From the NCBI RefSeq assembly GCF_028640845.1, contig NC_080546.1, forward strand, positions 84,496,257 to 84,560,256: a DNA stretch of 64,000 bases, in the 5' to 3' direction. Source of the stretch: Ahaetulla prasina. Its lineage: Eukaryota; Chordata; Lepidosauria; Squamata; Colubridae. Shown one piece after another: positions 11,577 through 21,843 of this stretch. The notes below the pieces were generated by a model that worked only from the letters and a program-made list of their open reading frames with translations, made no database searches and was not told the origin of the DNA. Made by a program: the position numbers and the translations under genes. How positions within the stretch are numbered: position 1 is the stretch's first letter; each line of letters opens with the position of its first letter.

Positions 11577-11812
11577 AGCAGCCAACTTGTTGTGGACATG
11601 TGGGCCAACTTGCCATGGCCAATTTATTGGGCAAGAATTACACTAATATCAAAGAAATGGTGGAATCGGATCATTAAAGAAAGGCGGGAGAAAATAAAAT
11701 GTGAATGACATTTTTTTTAAAAAAAAGAATAATTTTAAATAATTAAATTGAAGGGTTGTCTTGTAGCGAGTTGGCCATGGTGAGTTGACTGTGGCGAGTT
11801 GGCTGTAGCAAC
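11577..11812. mobile_element. Unclassified inverted-repeat element
   Basis: The left end has CAGCCAACTTG and GGGCCAACTTGCC. The right end has three successive 14-15-bp units of the GAGTTGGCNNTGG type reading the opposite way. This suggests a small DNA transposon with subterminal repeats. No target duplication or coding sequence seen, and the class is unknown. Confidence 0.4.
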
Positions 11813-11867
11813 TTGTCCATTCGGTTTATGATGATAAGTGGCATGATGGGTTAAAGGACTCCTTATC

Positions 11868-12455
11868 CAGTTGTGAAATCTGAACCTATTTACTACTGGT
11901 TCGCTGATTATGCATTCGCACTGCATGTGTGCATGTGCAGTGCGCACCACACACCAAATGCAAAGGCGTGCACACATAGTGCACGCCAAAAGGACGCACG
12001 GGGTTAGTAGAACAGAGCACCGGGGGTGGGGGAGATCAGCTGTGGCGTGCACTTTTTTTTTTACCTTTAAAAGCATTTTTTTACAACCTATAAGTTGTAA
12101 AAAAAATGCTTTTAGAAGGAAAAAAAGGCTCTGACGATCGCGCGGCCCAGCTGTGATCGTCAGAGCTCTCTTTTTTTTACCTTTTTACAGCAATTTTTTT
12201 GCAACCTATTTGGCTGAATAGGTTGTTAAAAAAATGCTTTTAAAAGAAAAAAAAAGGCTCTGACGATCGTGCGGCTCAGCTTTAAAGAATTTTTTACAAG
12301 CAGCAGCAAGCAGAGAAGAGGGCAACCGGGCATTGAGTGGGCATAGGCGGGGTGAGTGGGTGGGTAGGGATTTTTGCTACCAGTTCTCTGAACCACCAGC
12401 CGCCATCACTATCGAATCGGCCGATCCGGTCTGAACCGGGAGCATTTCACCCCTG
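11868..12455. mobile_element. hAT non-autonomous element with internal palindromes
   Basis: Ends CAGTTGTGAAATCTG and GCATTTCACCCCTG are inverted repeats of the CAGGGGTGAAATCC family. Flanks TCCTTATC and GTCTTATC match 6 of 8. The middle (12050-12290) carries two copies of a unit with long self-complementary arms, including 12-bp arms GCTCTGACGATC and GATCGTCAGAGC. Confidence 0.8.
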
Positions 12456-13135
12456 GTCTTATCTCAGTAGACGGAAGACAAGGATATCTTCTTTTAACCA
12501 ATATTGACAGGTTCTTGCATTGAATTTGCACAAGAACTGCCTTGTTTGGCACCTGCTATTCTCTCTCTCTTCCTCTTCAAAGCCACTCCAGAGCCATTTA
12601 CCCTTTTGCTCTTGACAGCACTTAAAGACTTTAAAAAAGCACTTCCTGTGGTGAAGAAACAACGGTGGTCAGTGCTGGATTAGCGCAGCATGGAACGGAT
12701 AGACACATGGCAGTAACAGCATTAAATGCTCTACGCCTTGGTTTTCTCTCATCAAAAGACCGAAGCACACTGCAGCCCTAAAGAAGGAGCATCAATTTAG
12801 TTCAAGAGAAGCAGCAAAATTTAGCCCTAATTTGGAAGCATGTTAACTACCTCTGACAGCTGTTGCATTCAGATAGTTTTATGGCTCATGAAAGGACAAA
12901 TAATGCCCTGTTCTGTATTTTTTTTCTTCACTGTTCTCATTTATTTATTTTTCTTGTGGATCGGATTGCCATGTGCAGGCTGCGAAGTTCTCGATGACTA
13001 CGAAATTGGCAATAAAATGACAGAGAAAACCATCTAGTTACTCTTCTACTGAATAAATCTGGATGTTCAGAAATACAGTATACAGTTTATGTTTAAAGCT
13101 TGTTCTATAGATAGTGTCAAACTTTCACCTATATC
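12456..13135. other. Single-copy stretch, no gene seen
   Basis: No family or exon was recognised in this stretch. Confidence 0.45.
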
Positions 13136-13446
13136 CAGTGGTGGGATTCAGCTGGATCAGGCCGGTTCGGGAGAATAGGTAGTTAAATTACTGGCTGGCC
13201 CCACCCTTCCCTGGAGTGCCCATGCACCCCATTTTTGCTCCCAGGAGGCTCCAGGGAGGCCTACTAGGCCCAAAATGGGGCATTGAGGGTTGCATGTCCC
13301 CCTTGTGCCCCGTATTTGCTCCCATGGGGGTGCATACGCTGGGAGCTGCCTGTCACACCCCCTGGCCATGCCCACCATGGCCACGCCCACCCAGTCGGTC
13401 ATTAGGGCAGAGAACCAGTTGTTAAATTATTTGAATCCTACCACCG
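13136..13446. mobile_element. hAT MITE (CAGTGGTGGGATTCA family)
   Basis: Starts CAGTGGTGGGATTCAGC and ends TTGAATCCTACCACCG. Flanks CCTATATC and CCTTCATC match 6 of 8. The interior has a motif with TTTTGCTCCCAGGAGGC that is tandemly repeated in the related element at 25622. Confidence 0.75.
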
Positions 13447-13467
13447 CCTTCATCAGAGGTGTCAAAC

Positions 13468-13690
13468 CAGGGGTGAAATCCAGCAGGTTCTGACAGGTTC
13501 TGGAGAACCGGTAGCGGAAATTTTGAGTAGTTCGGAGAACCAGCAAATGCCACCTCTGGCTGGCCCCAGAGTGGGGTGAGAATGGGGATTTTGCAGTATC
13601 CTTCCCCTGCGGTGTCCACCAAGCCACGCCCACCAAGCCACACCACGCCCACAGAATGGGTAGTAATGATGTAGTCGGATTCAGCCCGTG
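13468..13690. mobile_element. hAT MITE (CAGGGGTGAAATCC family), truncated
   Basis: Left terminus CAGGGGTGAAATCCAGCAGG and the family interior are clear. The right terminus is degraded after GTAGTCGGATTCAG. The CAGAGGTGTCAAAC just upstream (13454) resembles the end of the element type at 5075, hinting at the same nested arrangement. Confidence 0.65.
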
Positions 13691-14301
13691 GGGCCATCCT
13701 AGAAAATGGAAGGTGTTGGCCCACGTCACTTCAGGCCGGTCTACCTAGTGCAAAGAGGAAAAACCAGGCCACCCTGGCTTTGACCCAGTGTACCCAATGC
13801 AAAGAGGAGACATCGACCCAATGAAAGTTGGGAAATAACTATGCTTGCTTTTGCGCGGGAAACTCAGACCTGGTTTTTGCTTCTTCTGTGCCAATGTGGT
13901 TTATTTGGTAAAGTTTTATACTCTTGGTAAACTAATGTCTCAGGAGTTCCTTTTTCTGGATTTGCCAACTGGACAGCTGACAGATAGCTTGCAATATTTC
14001 CTTTTGTTTATTCTAAATATTGGCTGTATATTTATATGATTTGACTTCTGGGACTACAGAGGTATTTCTAAAGCTGATATATACGTTTGGCTGGCAACGA
14101 ATACTTTGATTTCAAGGGTTCTTCCATTGAAAAGTGAAACACTATGCTTTCATCTTGTCTTTGTGTGTGTGTGTTTTTGTGTGTGATGCATTTTCTGATA
14201 GAAACCTCACCTCTCATTTCAAAGGTATTGTGTTCAGTTGTGTGGGCATGTTGAACATTTTTTCCCAAAATGTTTCAAGTCTGACATTGGAATTTGATTA
14301 C
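13691..14301. other. Single-copy stretch, no gene seen
   Basis: Nothing recognised apart from a short near-duplicate of AGTG(C)ACCCAATGCAAAGAGGA words around 13750-13810. Confidence 0.4.
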
Positions 14302-14802
14302 TGTTGTGACTCCAGCCCCCAAACCTGGCCCCATGCCCGAAAGTGACTCTGAGAGTGAGGGGGAAGGGCCGGTAAGGCTTACCTCGGGAGCACCGATTCC
14401 TTTGGCTCGGCTCCAGAAGCCAGAACCAGGCCAGTCGGAGGACGTAATGAGGCCATCATCCCCTGATTCCTCCCTTCCCCAGGCTACGCCATCAGACCCA
14501 GCTGATAATATTAATCAAGCTTGGCTTGACCCGCACTTCAGAAGATTAGAGAGGCGGCATCATCAAAAGGAAGGATGGGGCTCCTGCCACAGGATATATA
14601 AAGAGTTTTGGGACTGCTGTCACTCCATGGGAAGCAAAAGTTTAGCTGAACCGTTTCAAAAAGAGCTGAAAGTCTTGCTACGTGAGTCATTTGTTTGAAC
14701 TTTGGCAGGTAGCTGCAATTTCTCTGCCAGGACTGATCAGAGCTGTGAATCCACTGGCTGAAGGCCAGCTCGTGGGTGTGAAGTGGGGAAGGAGACAGAA
14801 CA
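14302..14802 (+). mobile_element. Solo LTR with 5-bp TSD (TGTTGTGAC family)
   Basis: A 501-bp LTR, TGTTGTGACTCC to GACAGAACA, flanked by identical ATTAC at 14297-14301 and 14803-14807. A TATA box (GGATATATAAAG, 14592-14603) marks the promoter. No internal retroelement sequence adjoins it, so it is a solo LTR left by recombination. Gypsy or endogenous-retrovirus class is undecided. Confidence 0.85.
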
Positions 14803-14811
14803 ATTACCTAC

Positions 14812-15048
14812 TGTGTCTTCCCAAAAATAAGACTCTGTCTTATATTTTTTGAACCCCAAAATAAGAGCTTAGCCTTATTTTCGGGGAGGTCTTATTATTT
14901 TGGGACACGTGGAGCAAGACGGGGATCTTCTTGCCATCTTACCTGATTTCCAGCTCTGTCTCCCTAACCATAACCAGAGGAAATGGCGGGGACTGGATGC
15001 GCATCCTTTTAAATATTTTTGGGGAAGGCTTATTTTCAGGGAAACAGG
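14812..15048. mobile_element. Inverted-repeat DNA element (AAAAATAAGAC ends)
   Basis: The left end has TCTTCCCAAAAATAAGAC and the right end GGCTTATTTTCAGGGAAACA, imperfect inverted repeats, with a second inner pair AAAATAAG/CTTATTTT. Probably a Tc1/mariner-type MITE. Boundaries are approximate. Confidence 0.5.
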
Positions 15049-15732
15049 TTAATATATCTGGATCCCATCTTAAGTAGTTAATCATGTGAAGCATTCTAAA
15101 TATTAACATATTTAATGGATCTGGAGATATTCAGACAGGGAGCCAAAAAGAGACATTTTCTTAAAGCAATTGTAGTAATATATGGAGTACTGTAGTTTTA
15201 TACTTTTATAAAACTACTATAGTTTTATACTGTAAAATCTAAGTAGTTTTATACTTTTATAAAACTACTTTTTTTATATACTTTTATACTTTTATACTGT
15301 AGTTGTAGACTTCCTTAGCTAGTAGGAAGTCACATTTCAACGTCCTTCTGCTACCAATTGTCAAGAATCTGTCCCAGATTTTTGCCTATAGTATGTTTAC
15401 AGTGTATGATCTTACCTTTGTCCACTTCCAGCTGATCAGAGGTTTTGAATAACCTGTGGATCCAGAATTCAACTACATTTCTCCTGGTTACAATGGCAAT
15501 TAAAATCATCAACAATTGGACAGGTTAATTTTGATTATCTTTGGAGAGGCAATTAATTAATTAAATGAAATACGTGAAACAGATTCTACTTTTGTGTCCA
15601 AACAAAACCAAGTAGAGCTTTCATTTGGGAGAGTTATATATCTGTCAGTTGTTGCCCTAGTAATTAGCACCTCAAATCAGGCCAGGGTGAATAAAGTCCT
15701 CTAACAGAATACAGAATTGAAGAAATATCTAG
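15049..15732. other. Single-copy stretch with a duplicated hairpin
   Basis: No gene seen. A 26-bp palindrome (GTAGTTTTATA, 4-nt loop, TATAAAACTAC) occurs at 15192-15217 and again at 15243-15268. Confidence 0.5.
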
Positions 15733-15831
15733 GTCTGTCTGTCTGTCTGTCTCTCTCTCTCTTTCCCTACCTACCTCCCTACCTACTCTCCATCTGTCAT
15801 CTATGTATCATCTATGTATCATCTATGTATC

Positions 15832-15908
<77 letters not shown>

Positions 15909-16019
15909 CCTATCTATCTATACCTGTCTATCTATCTATCTACCTAGCTATCTATATCTATTCTCTATCTCTATCTATCTACCTACCTACTCGCTATCTG
16001 TAATCTATGTATCATCTAC

Positions 16020-16117
<98 letters not shown>

Positions 16118-16165
16118 TCTCTGGCTATCATCTATCTATATCTGTCTATCATCTACCTACCTATC
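15733..16165. repeat. TATC/CTGT (Bkm-type) array
   Basis: CTGT units give way to long uninterrupted TATC runs (15834-15905 and 16015-16115) separated by degenerate CATC/TACC/TATATC blocks. This is the complement of GATA/GACA satellite. Confidence 0.97.
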
Positions 16166-16309
16166 CCCATGGTGTTGAAAGGAGGTGAGAAACATTGGGT
16201 TTATCTTTTCGCACATCTAATTCCCATATTGACTCCTTCAATTGAATCAAAGTTTGACGAAGATTAGGAACTGATAAAGCTGGCAAAAAATAAAATAAAA
16301 AATAATGCC

Positions 16310-17395
16310 CTAGAGAAAGCTGGCATCAGATCAGGACACTTAACCATGGAACAATGTGTCATGCTACATCACTGAGTTGAGAAATCCTACAGCGAGACTA
16401 AAGGTGTCCTCTAGCTAGCTTTTATAGACTTGAGGGCTAACACTGATTCCATACCACAAGAAAGATGCTGAAGGAAATTAGCTACTACAATGATACACCA
16501 CTCTCTTCTTAAGCTGTTCATGCAATTGCATCATGCCACTATGGTTCATAGCCTGAGTAATATCCTTGTGGTGGTCTAACCGGACCTAATCTGGTTTGCA
16601 ATGGTGCTAAACAAGGCTGTATCTCGGCCTGACTACTATTCAATTTTAACATCCATGATATTGTCGGGATTTTTTCCAAGTAAAATTTCATCCTCCCAAT
16701 ACTTGTTTACTACCCAGTCTCTATTATTCTTTATACTGACTATGTAGCCTACCCATGCATATAACCCATGCAGGACTTCAAAAGATAACTGAATTACTCC
16801 TGAGAATGCCTTGAAATAAAGTATTCTAGAGCAAAATTATTGGCATTCTCTAGGCAACACTTTACGGCTCCAATTAGATAGATGATTAATAGCAAAACTG
16901 ATCAAGCAATTTAAATCCTTTAAGTATCTAGGGTGCCTATTTTCAGTCCTCTACCCGCTGGTCTATTCAAGTAAGATTGCTGGTGGGAAGAACTCCCAAA
17001 GCCTCCCTTGCAATTGCTAAATTTGCAGGTCAATCTGAAAATAAATATGTCCCATCAGCCACTAAAACTATTTAAAGCTGAAGTTTAGCTGTGATGCTAT
17101 ATGGTGGCAGTTATCTATAAGGAATCCTCCAGCTTAGAAACAATTCAATCAACATCTGTAAAAAAAATATAAATCATATCGCAAGTCCCTTATTCAATTT
17201 CTACTGCCCTACTATGGCCAGAACTAGGCTGAAGTTCCCTTGGAGCCTGATTAAGACATCATTGTAATGACAAGATATACTTTGTCATCTTTGCCGAAGC
17301 TGATCTATTGGGAACTTCTTTGGTCCATCTCAGGTTGCTAGACAGGTTCTATAAACTAGAATCTTGAGCTGCATCTCTTCAGCTTTTAGACAGGA
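16310..17395 (+). pseudogene. Ancient LINE reverse-transcriptase relic
   Basis: Conceptual translation in shifting frames gives, in order, a LAFIDLRA..DSIPQE segment (RT motif with the first catalytic Asp region), GAKQGCIS..LLFNFNIHDI, ILYTDYVAY in place of the YADD box, and a later YGG..LETIQS segment typical of LINE C-termini. At least several frameshifts and stops are present. The clade was not determined. Confidence 0.6.
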
Positions 17396-17477
17396 GTCTT
17401 TCCCAAGTCAGCTGAGGAATGGATGCTAGACACTGAAGCCAATGCTTTCTTCATTCGAATGTGTGGCTTCTCTCCAG

Positions 17478-17860
17478 GGAAGAGGGATATTTGAGGGATC
17501 GTCTCTTGCCGGTCACATTTACCCAACCCATCAGAGTGGGGAGGCAGGGAATGCTGCGGGTCCCATCCCCGAGGGAGATACACCTGATGAGATCCAGAAG
17601 AAGGGCCTTCTCCGTGGTGGCTCCCTCTCTCTGAAACATCATTTCCCCAGAGAATAGAATGGCCCCCACTCTAGCACTCTTCCAGAAGACGCTGAAGACC
17701 TGGTTCTGCCAGCGGGCCTGGGGAACCCAGAGCAGAAGGGAGCCCATTAAATGCCTCGTGTGATCTGCTGTTGCCGGGATAGGGAGTTATTTTATTATAT
17801 TATACTATATTAATTTGCTGGATTCTTTTTTTTTTAGTTTTATTGTTTTAAATATGGTGT
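17478..17860 (+). mobile_element. L2-clade LINE 3' end, left piece
   Basis: Encodes YLRDRLLPVTF, then RRRAFSVVAPSL and KTLKTWFCQRAWG, the L2 C-terminal pattern, with stops. The 3' UTR is cut at 17860 by an LTR and resumes at 18408. Confidence 0.75.
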
Positions 17861-18407
17861 TGTTCTGTCCTCCCTCGCCTCCATCCGAGCGATGGCTTAA
17901 TTAGCCGGCACTATCAGCCCTGGCAGCAAAATAGCGAGCGTCTGCCAAGTGGCTCCGCTATCTCCCTCGACGCCGATAAGTCAAACAGTACTTCAGCTCT
18001 TAGTTCAGCAGTTAATTTGCCTGCTAAGAAGAGGCACAGCAGCTCTGGCTGCCTTTATATCCTGTGGGGTGTGGCTCCATGATTCAGCACATCCTAGGCC
18101 TGCCCCACCCCTGCTTCTGTTGTTCCCTCCTCTCCTGCCTACGAAACCTAGGGTCCAACCAAGCCTGATTGCCATCAGCTGGGTCTGAAGGCATGGCCTG
18201 TGGGGGGAAGAGTCAGGGGATGGAGGCCTCATTATCTCTTCCACCTGGCCTGCTTCTGGCTCCTGGATCTGAGCCAGGGAAGCCGGTGCTCCTGAGGTAA
18301 GTCCTGATGGCCCTTCCCCCTCACTTTCCAAGTCACTTTCTGGCAGGAGGCCCGGCTCCAAGTCACTTTCTGGCAGGAAACCCGGCTCGGGGGGCGCAGA
18401 CACAACA
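17861..18407 (-). mobile_element. Solo LTR inserted in the L2 3' UTR
   Basis: On the minus strand it starts TGTTGTGTCTGCGCCC and ends GGACAGAACA, with a TATA-like GGATATAAAGG (complement at 18051-18061). Flanks GGTGT (17856-17860) and GGTAT (18408-18412) match 4 of 5. L2 sequence on both sides is contiguous once it is removed. Confidence 0.85.
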
Positions 18408-18545
18408 GGTATTATATTCTGTAAGCCACCTTGAGTTGCCATGGACAAATAGGCGGCAATATAAATTCAATAAACAGATAAATAGATAAATAAGTAATGA
18501 ATGAATGAATGAATAAATGAACAAACAAACAAATTAATTAATTAA
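18408..18545 (+). mobile_element. L2-clade LINE 3' end, right piece and tail
   Basis: Resumes with GTAAGCCACCTTGAGTTGCC and GGCGGCAATATAAATTC, the degenerate L2 3' hairpin, then an ATAG/AATG/AATT-rich tail. Confidence 0.75.
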
Positions 18546-18943
18546 TTAAAAGTGTGTAGCCATTATAGTAATGATATGGTTCTTGTTTGCAATTGAAGTC
18601 TTTGAAGTTTCTTAATTCGCTTATTAACGTAGGGATTATTTCACATGGTTACACAACTCTGCAATGTGTCTACAACGTGCGCTAAACGCTTTGAAGTGCT
18701 ATACAAATATTAAATGTTGTGGTGCCAACTTCAAATGCGAAGGGAGGCAGTATGATGATTGTAGAACATTCCTGAAGTGACTGGAAAAGTCACCTGCCAA
18801 CTATTCAGCTGGATGTTGGACAACAGTTTTGGTCCAAATTTGCCTTCTGCCATTCAGTCAACAAACCAGGCAAACTTGCTATGCGCCTTCACTCAAGTCA
18901 CCTTTGACATGTGGTTGGATTTGTGCCATTTCTAGACATGTGT
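18546..18943. other. Single-copy stretch, no gene seen
   Basis: No family or exon was recognised. Confidence 0.4.
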
Positions 18944-19142
18944 CAGTGGTGGGTTTCACATTATGTTACTATTGGTTTGCTGCACGCTCGCATGCTTGCT
19001 TCATGCGCACCCGTGCCTTGTTTGTACACACGCCTAACTTCCACACATGTGCCCAGCCTTCCGTGCATGTGCTTTGCTTGCATGCGCCCCTTCTACGCAT
19101 GTGCCTGACCTCAAAAACATGCCTAAATAGGATGGCATAGAG
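18944..19142. mobile_element. hAT MITE, left part
   Basis: Left terminus CAGTGGTGGGTTTCACATTA, then a CG-rich interior with alternating CATGTGC/CGCACGC words, as in the element at 22817. It stops at GGATGGCATAGAGCTGGGG. The right terminus is missing. Confidence 0.65.
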
Positions 19143-19450
19143 CTGGGGCAAGGGGGCAGCTTACAATGTCTTCCCATGGAGTGAACCAAATCTTTTAGTT
19201 CTGCAGCTGTTCTAATGTGAAACCACGATTGAAGGATGGCTTCTATTAACTGGGTTTTATTGCTGGGTTGCTTCTGACTAACAAGTTTCTTTAGTCGGCT
19301 CCATAGATTTTCAATTGGGTTAAGGTCTGGGTTATTCCCAGGCCATTCCAGCAGTGAAATAGGATTATCTTGACACTCCCTTCAAAAAAGTGGTGTTATT
19401 AGCCATCAAACCTCAAAAATACACTTTTTCCAAAAGGTTTTGGCCACTAG
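19143..19450 (-). pseudogene. Tc1/mariner transposase C-terminus, relic
   Basis: A minus-strand frame from about 19375 to 19150 reads LLEWPGNNPDLNPIENLWSR and then LKKLVSQKQPSNK, ending near DLVHSMGRHCK. PDLNPIENLW is the last block of the Tc1 DDE catalytic domain, with the third acidic residue (E of IEN). A transposon-end-like TTTTGGCCACTAGTGTA lies at 19438-19454. Only the C-terminal fifth survives. Confidence 0.82.
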
Positions 19451-19461
19451 TGTACCATGGC

Positions 19462-19738
19462 ACTGGAAAACAGGTGACTTATGACAATTTTCCATACTGA
19501 TGACCATTGTATCCTCATGGAGAGGTGGTCAAATTTCAGACTCCTATGTATGACAGTTACCGTGTTCCAGGGTCATGCAAGACCCTTTTGATGACCTTTA
19601 GACAAGCCAAGTCAAGGGGAAAAGTAGTTTCACTCAACAGCTGTGTCACTAACTTAACGCCCGCAGTGGCAAGAAAAGTCATAAAATGGAGCCAAAGTTA
19701 TTTAACACACATCTCACTTAGCAAGTCTGGGCTGCATA
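19462..19738 (+). mobile_element. Tigger-like MITE, main part
   Basis: Contains the family words GACTTATGAC, GGGTCATGCAAGACCCTTTTG and CACTTAGCAA. A CR1 insertion at 19740 interrupts it and its last 45 bases reappear at 20326-20372 (GGGCTCAGTTATAGTCGTAAG). Confidence 0.7.
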
Positions 19739-19739
19739 A

Positions 19740-20305
19740 ACAGAGGGATAGAATCAAGATCACGTGAAGTGTTTAATACCACTTTATAAGGCCTCGGTAA
19801 GGCCACACTTGGAATATTGCATTCAGTTTTGGTCGCCATGATGTAAAAAAAGATGTTGAGACTCTAGAAAGAGTGCAGAGAAGAGCAACAAAGATGATTA
19901 GGGGACTGGAGGCTAAAACATATGAAGAACGGTTGCAGGAACTGGGTATGTCTAATTTAATGAAGGACTAAGGGACACATGATAGCAGTCTTCCAATATC
20001 TCAGGGGCTGCCCCAAAGAAGAGGAAGTCAAGCTATTCTCCAAAGCACCTGAGGGTAGAACAAGAAGCAATGGATGGAAACTAATCAAGGAGAGAAGCAA
20101 CTTAGAACTAAGGAGAAATTTCCTGACAGTTAGAACAATCAATAAGTGGAACAACTTGCCTGCAGAAGTTGTGAATGCTCCAACACTGGAAATTTTTAAG
20201 AAAATGTTGGATAGCCATTTGTCTGAAATGGTGTAGGGTTTCCTGCCTTGGCAGGGGGTTGGACTAGAAGACCTCTAAGGTCCCTTCCAACTCTGTTATT
20301 ATGTT
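19740..20305 (+). mobile_element. CR1 LINE 3' end
   Basis: One of the longer CR1 pieces. It encodes [20 protein letters not shown], a GCPKEEEVKLFSKAPEGRTR segment, and then NKWNNLPAEVVNAPTLEIFK up to SEMV stop, followed by the UTR block GGTTGGACTAGAAGACCTC. One frameshift near 19968. It lies inside a Tigger-like element. Confidence 0.92.
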
Positions 20306-20325
20306 AAGTCAAACCATTGTTTAGA

Positions 20326-20372
20326 AACAGTGAGCTAAAGTTTGGGCTCAGTTATAGTCGTAAGTTGAGGAT
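20326..20372 (+). mobile_element. Tigger-like MITE, right end after CR1 insertion
   Basis: TTTGGGCTCAGTTATAGTCG and GTAAGTTGAGGA match the right end of the element at 22511-23168, completing the copy begun at 19462. Confidence 0.6.
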
Positions 20373-20918
20373 GAAGATCCCGGGCAAAGAGGAAAAAATA
20401 GTATTATTTTCTTCTAATACCTGGGTGTGTTTTTATGGGAGAAATTAGCCTTTATACAGAATCCATGGGGAATCTCTAAGCCCATACTGTTTGGTCAGAT
20501 ATACAAAGCATGCCCTCATCTGAAATTTGTACAGCTGAGTCATTCAAACTGTGCAACTATCTTCTACCTCAAGGTTCTCTGAGAAAAAGCAGGTTTCTGT
20601 CTTGGAAACATCATGCAAAACATAGGCAACCGTGCAAAACCTATGCCCAGGGCAGCAGAGTGAAACTGCTGTCACGCCAGCCTGCTGTGACAGCTGACCT
20701 TGAATAAAATTTGCAAGCAGGCTTGAAATGCATGGAGACACAGATGTGTATACACATACACCAACACACAAATACATTCGTCCAGAAAAGTACTGTGTGT
20801 TCTGTAATATTCTTTCACCAAGATAAGCTGGCGATTGATCCCCAAAACAAAACAATTTAGCTCAGTGTTTCTAAATAATGTATAGGCTTGCGTTGGTATC
20901 AGAGGTGGTATTTGGCAG
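20373..20918. other. Single-copy stretch, no gene seen
   Basis: No exon or family recognised. Confidence 0.4.
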
Positions 20919-21212
20919 CAGGGGTGAAATCCAGTAGGTTCTGACAAGTTCTGGAGAACCGTTAGCAGAAATTTTGAGCAGTTTGGAGAACCGGTAGCGG
21001 AAATTGTGAGTAGATCAGAGAACCCGCAAACACCACCTCTGGATGGCCCCAGAGTGGGGTGGGAATGGAGATTTTGCAATATCCTTCCCCCAGGAGTGGG
21101 GAAGGAATAGAATTTTGCAGTAGCCTTCTCCTGCCACACCCACCAAACCACACCACGCCCACCAAGCCACACCCACAGAATTGGTAGTAAAAAAAATTGG
21201 ATTTCACAACTG
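20919..21212. mobile_element. hAT MITE (CAGGGGTGAAATCC family)
   Basis: Left end CAGGGGTGAAATCCAGTAGG and right end TTGGATTTCACAACTG. Flanks TTTGGCAG and CTCAGCAG match 5 of 8. It is followed directly by a second member of the same family. Confidence 0.8.
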
Positions 21213-21485
21213 CTCAGCAGGTTCTGACCAGTTCTGGAGAACTTGATAGCAGAAATTTTGAGTAGTTCAGAGAACTGGTAAATGCCACCTCTGACTGGTT
21301 CCGCTCCCATCTATTCGCCGCCTCCCAAGTCCCAGCTGATCGAGAGGAAATGGGTATTTTGCAGTAACCTTCCCTTGGAGTGGGGTAGGAATGGAGATTT
21401 GCCATGCCCACCAAGCCACACCACACCACACCCACCAAGCCATGCCCACAGAATCGGTAGTAAAAAAAATTGAATACCACCACTG
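21213..21485. mobile_element. hAT MITE, second unit of a tandem pair
   Basis: Lacks the first 13 terminal bases but repeats the family interior in the same orientation and ends TTGAATACCACCACTG. The interior has an unusual GCTCCCATCTATTCGCCGCC insertion relative to the first unit. Confidence 0.7.
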
Positions 21486-21515
21486 GTCAGAATATGTCTG
21501 AGTTATCGAAGGATA

Positions 21516-21690
21516 GCAATAGCAATTGCACTTAGACTTATATACCGCTTCACAATGCTTTACAGCCCCCTCTAAGTGGTTTACAGAGTCAGCCTATTGC
21601 CCCCCAACAATCTGGGTCCTCATTTGACCGACCTCAGAAGGATGGCAGTGGCACTGCCTCCTGGCAGTGGGCAGAGTCAGCCTGAAATAC
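21516..21690 (-). mobile_element. tRNA-derived SINE family 1, tail part
   Basis: Begins with the complement of the family tail (AGCAATAGCAATTGCACTTAG) and includes the CCCCCCAACAATCTGGGTCC core. It lacks the tRNA head. Confidence 0.75.
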
Positions 21691-21711
21691 TACATTGTGA
21701 TAGATGATAGA

Positions 21712-21727
21712 TGGATATAGATGATAG

Positions 21728-21780
<53 letters not shown>

Positions 21781-21818
21781 CAGACAGATAGATAGAAAGA
21801 TAAACAGACAGACAGAAT
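21712..21818. repeat. GATA/GACA array
   Basis: GATA units (21724-21775) and interspersed GACA units. It sits between two SINE copies of the same orientation. Confidence 0.95.
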
Positions 21819-21843
21819 CAGTGAGAGACAGGTAATACATAGA

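Noticed and set aside
13845..14039. Small frames with hydrophobic stretches as a possible host gene
   Set aside because: No start context, splice signals, homology or neighbouring exons. Length is within chance for this AT-rich DNA.
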